DNA of 5,538 nucleotides. Origin: Spirochaetota bacterium (GTDB lineage Bacteria > Spirochaetota > Spirochaetia > Treponematales > UBA12059). The notes below the pieces were generated by a model, which worked only from the letters and a program-made list of their open reading frames with translations, ran no database searches and was not told where the DNA came from. The stretch spans positions 1 to 5,538 of the forward strand of contig JAKQNL010000219.1 of assembly GCA_029565815.1 (NCBI GenBank). The letters are read 5' to 3'. This document shows positions 4,916-5,538 of this stretch, piece after piece; positions within the stretch are counted from its first letter, which is position 1, and each line of letters starts with the position of its first letter. Both the position numbers and the translations under genes were made by a program.

Positions 4916-4944
4916 GCTTGCTGTACAGGATACTCTAAGCAAGC
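4916..4944. promoter_or_regulatory. 7-bp inverted repeat around the helicase -10, possible operator
   Basis: GCTTGCT (4916-4922) and AGCAAGC (4938-4944) are perfect inverted repeats whose centres lie 22 bp apart, two helical turns. They flank the proposed -10 of the helicase gene (4927-4932), a typical place for a repressor dimer. No regulator is identified. Confidence 0.35.
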
Positions 4945-4955
4945 TGTGTTGTTAA
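4927..4955 (-). promoter_or_regulatory. Sigma70-type promoter candidate for the helicase-gre unit
   Basis: The minus strand reads TTAACA (complement of 4950-4955, 5 of 6 to TTGACA), a 17-nt spacer and TATCCT (complement of 4927-4932, 4 of 6). The -35 overlaps the stop codon of the srkA-like gene. The predicted start near 4920 would give a leader of about 65 nt containing the U-loop hairpin. The pair could therefore be expressed both from here and by read-through from srkA. Confidence 0.5.
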
Positions 4956-5538
4956 GGGGATGTGCCTTCTACTATTGTATCCAACTGCGTGCGCAGGTCT
5001 TCGGTTTCCTGCATCCAGAAGGATCGGCTGCCCCACAGAGGGAAATGCGTTGCAAATCCTGCGTCGTTGCGCTGGCGGGTTTGCCATGCCAGGTAATGTA
5101 TCATCCTAAGGATTCGCAGGCTTTCCACCAGGGCAAGCTCGCTACGGTCAAAGGGCATGAAGCGCTCGTAGCCTTCCAGGGCAGCGTTCCATGCATCGGG
5201 ACATTCCGCGTAGCGTGATGGCATGAGCAGCCACAGGTCCTGCACGGCTGGCCCTACGGACAGGTCGTCAAAGTCGATGGCCACGAGGCCTTCATCCTGC
5301 CGGTCCAGCACATTGCCGCGGTGAAAATCCCCATGTAGGCGTATGGAACGGGGTTGAACCGACTGGAATGCGTTTGCGACACTGTGTGCAGCCTGGTCTA
5401 TGATCGAGAAAAAAGCGTCGTGCGCGTCCGGGTGTACCGCTTCGGAAGCGGCTAGCTCTGTGGCGTACGATCGAACGCTGTCAGGTCCTATGGAAAAACG
5501 TCCGCGGGCGCTGCCCCTAGCTCCGACAGCGTGCACGC
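4952..5538 (-). CDS. srkA: SrkA/YihE-type stress response kinase, 5' end cut by window
   Basis: About 194 C-terminal residues of a eukaryotic-like Ser/Thr protein kinase of the SrkA (YihE) family are visible; E. coli SrkA is about 328 residues, so roughly the first 40% lies beyond the right edge. The apparent first residue is an internal Val/GTG, since the HAVGARG stretch aligns with the interior HQIGARG of SrkA. The catalytic loop LHGDFHRGN (67-75 of the fragment, catalytic D70 and N75) and the metal-binding IDFDD (87-91, D88) are intact. They are followed by the family signature GPAVQDLW (95-102), the RILRMIHYLAW helix and a WGSRSFW segment near the end. In E. coli SrkA phosphorylates proteins and opposes stress-induced cell death; that role is transferred here by family only. 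A related aminoglycoside/choline kinase family member is less likely because of the GPAVQDLW block. The stop TAA is at 4954-4952. Confidence 0.85.
   Translation of the reverse strand, partial: VHAVGARGSARGRFSIGPDSVRSYATELAASEAVHPDAHDAFFSIIDQAAHSVANAFQSVQPRSIRLHGDFHRGNVLDRQDEGLVAIDFDDLSVGPAVQDLWLLMPSRYAECPDAWNAALEGYERFMPFDRSELALVESLRILRMIHYLAWQTRQRNDAGFATHFPLWGSRSFWMQETEDLRTQLDTIVEGTSP

Noticed and set aside
4856..4942. 29-residue N-terminal extension of the helicase
   Set aside because: It would cover the predicted -10 and the U-loop hairpin, has no family similarity, and the ATG at 4855 matches usual helicase starts.

Overview
This is a bacterial chromosomal window of moderately high GC. 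Coding is dense, with six genes visible and no mobile element, CRISPR array, tRNA or rRNA. The gene set points loosely to a spirochaete (Treponema/Spirochaeta type): a lysine/alanine-rich histone-H1-like protein, a GreA/GreB-family factor that begins MSRAFV, a RhlB-like DEAD-box helicase with a long Gln/Arg/Pro tail, and a small two-helix lipoprotein. That assignment is inference from gene flavour only and I hold it weakly.

Layout. Left part (minus strand): a small putative lipoprotein of 102 aa (73-381), a structured intergenic stretch (382-613) with GC-rich hairpins, then a Nudix hydrolase (614-1174). A divergent promoter region of about 260 bp (1175-1435) follows. It serves the Nudix gene to the left and a two-gene plus-strand unit to the right: the H1-like protein (1436-1846) and a YciO-type Sua5/YrdC-family protein (1875-2531), 28 bp apart. 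The YciO gene ends tail-to-tail on a minus-strand gene with a 4-base overlap of stop codons. That opposing minus-strand unit reads, in transcription order, SrkA-like kinase (4952 to beyond the right edge, 5' end missing), RhlB-like DEAD-box RNA helicase (3086-4855) and a GreA/GreB-family transcription factor (2528-3082). The helicase has its own good promoter candidate in the gap after srkA. The Gre gene starts 3 nt after the helicase stop, so the two are almost certainly co-transcribed and probably translationally coupled.

Functional reading. The right half is housekeeping and stress biology of the transcription/RNA machinery: a helicase that unwinds RNA, a factor that binds the RNA polymerase secondary channel, and a stress kinase upstream. 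The left half holds nucleotide clean-up (Nudix), a nucleoid-compacting basic protein and a YciO-family protein of unsettled role. I do not see a clear undescribed system. The better leads are the unusual architecture of the H1-like protein and its structured leader, the shortened acidic tip of the Gre factor, its tight coupling to the helicase, the disordered helicase tail with a conserved-looking terminal motif, and several palindromes placed on promoters.
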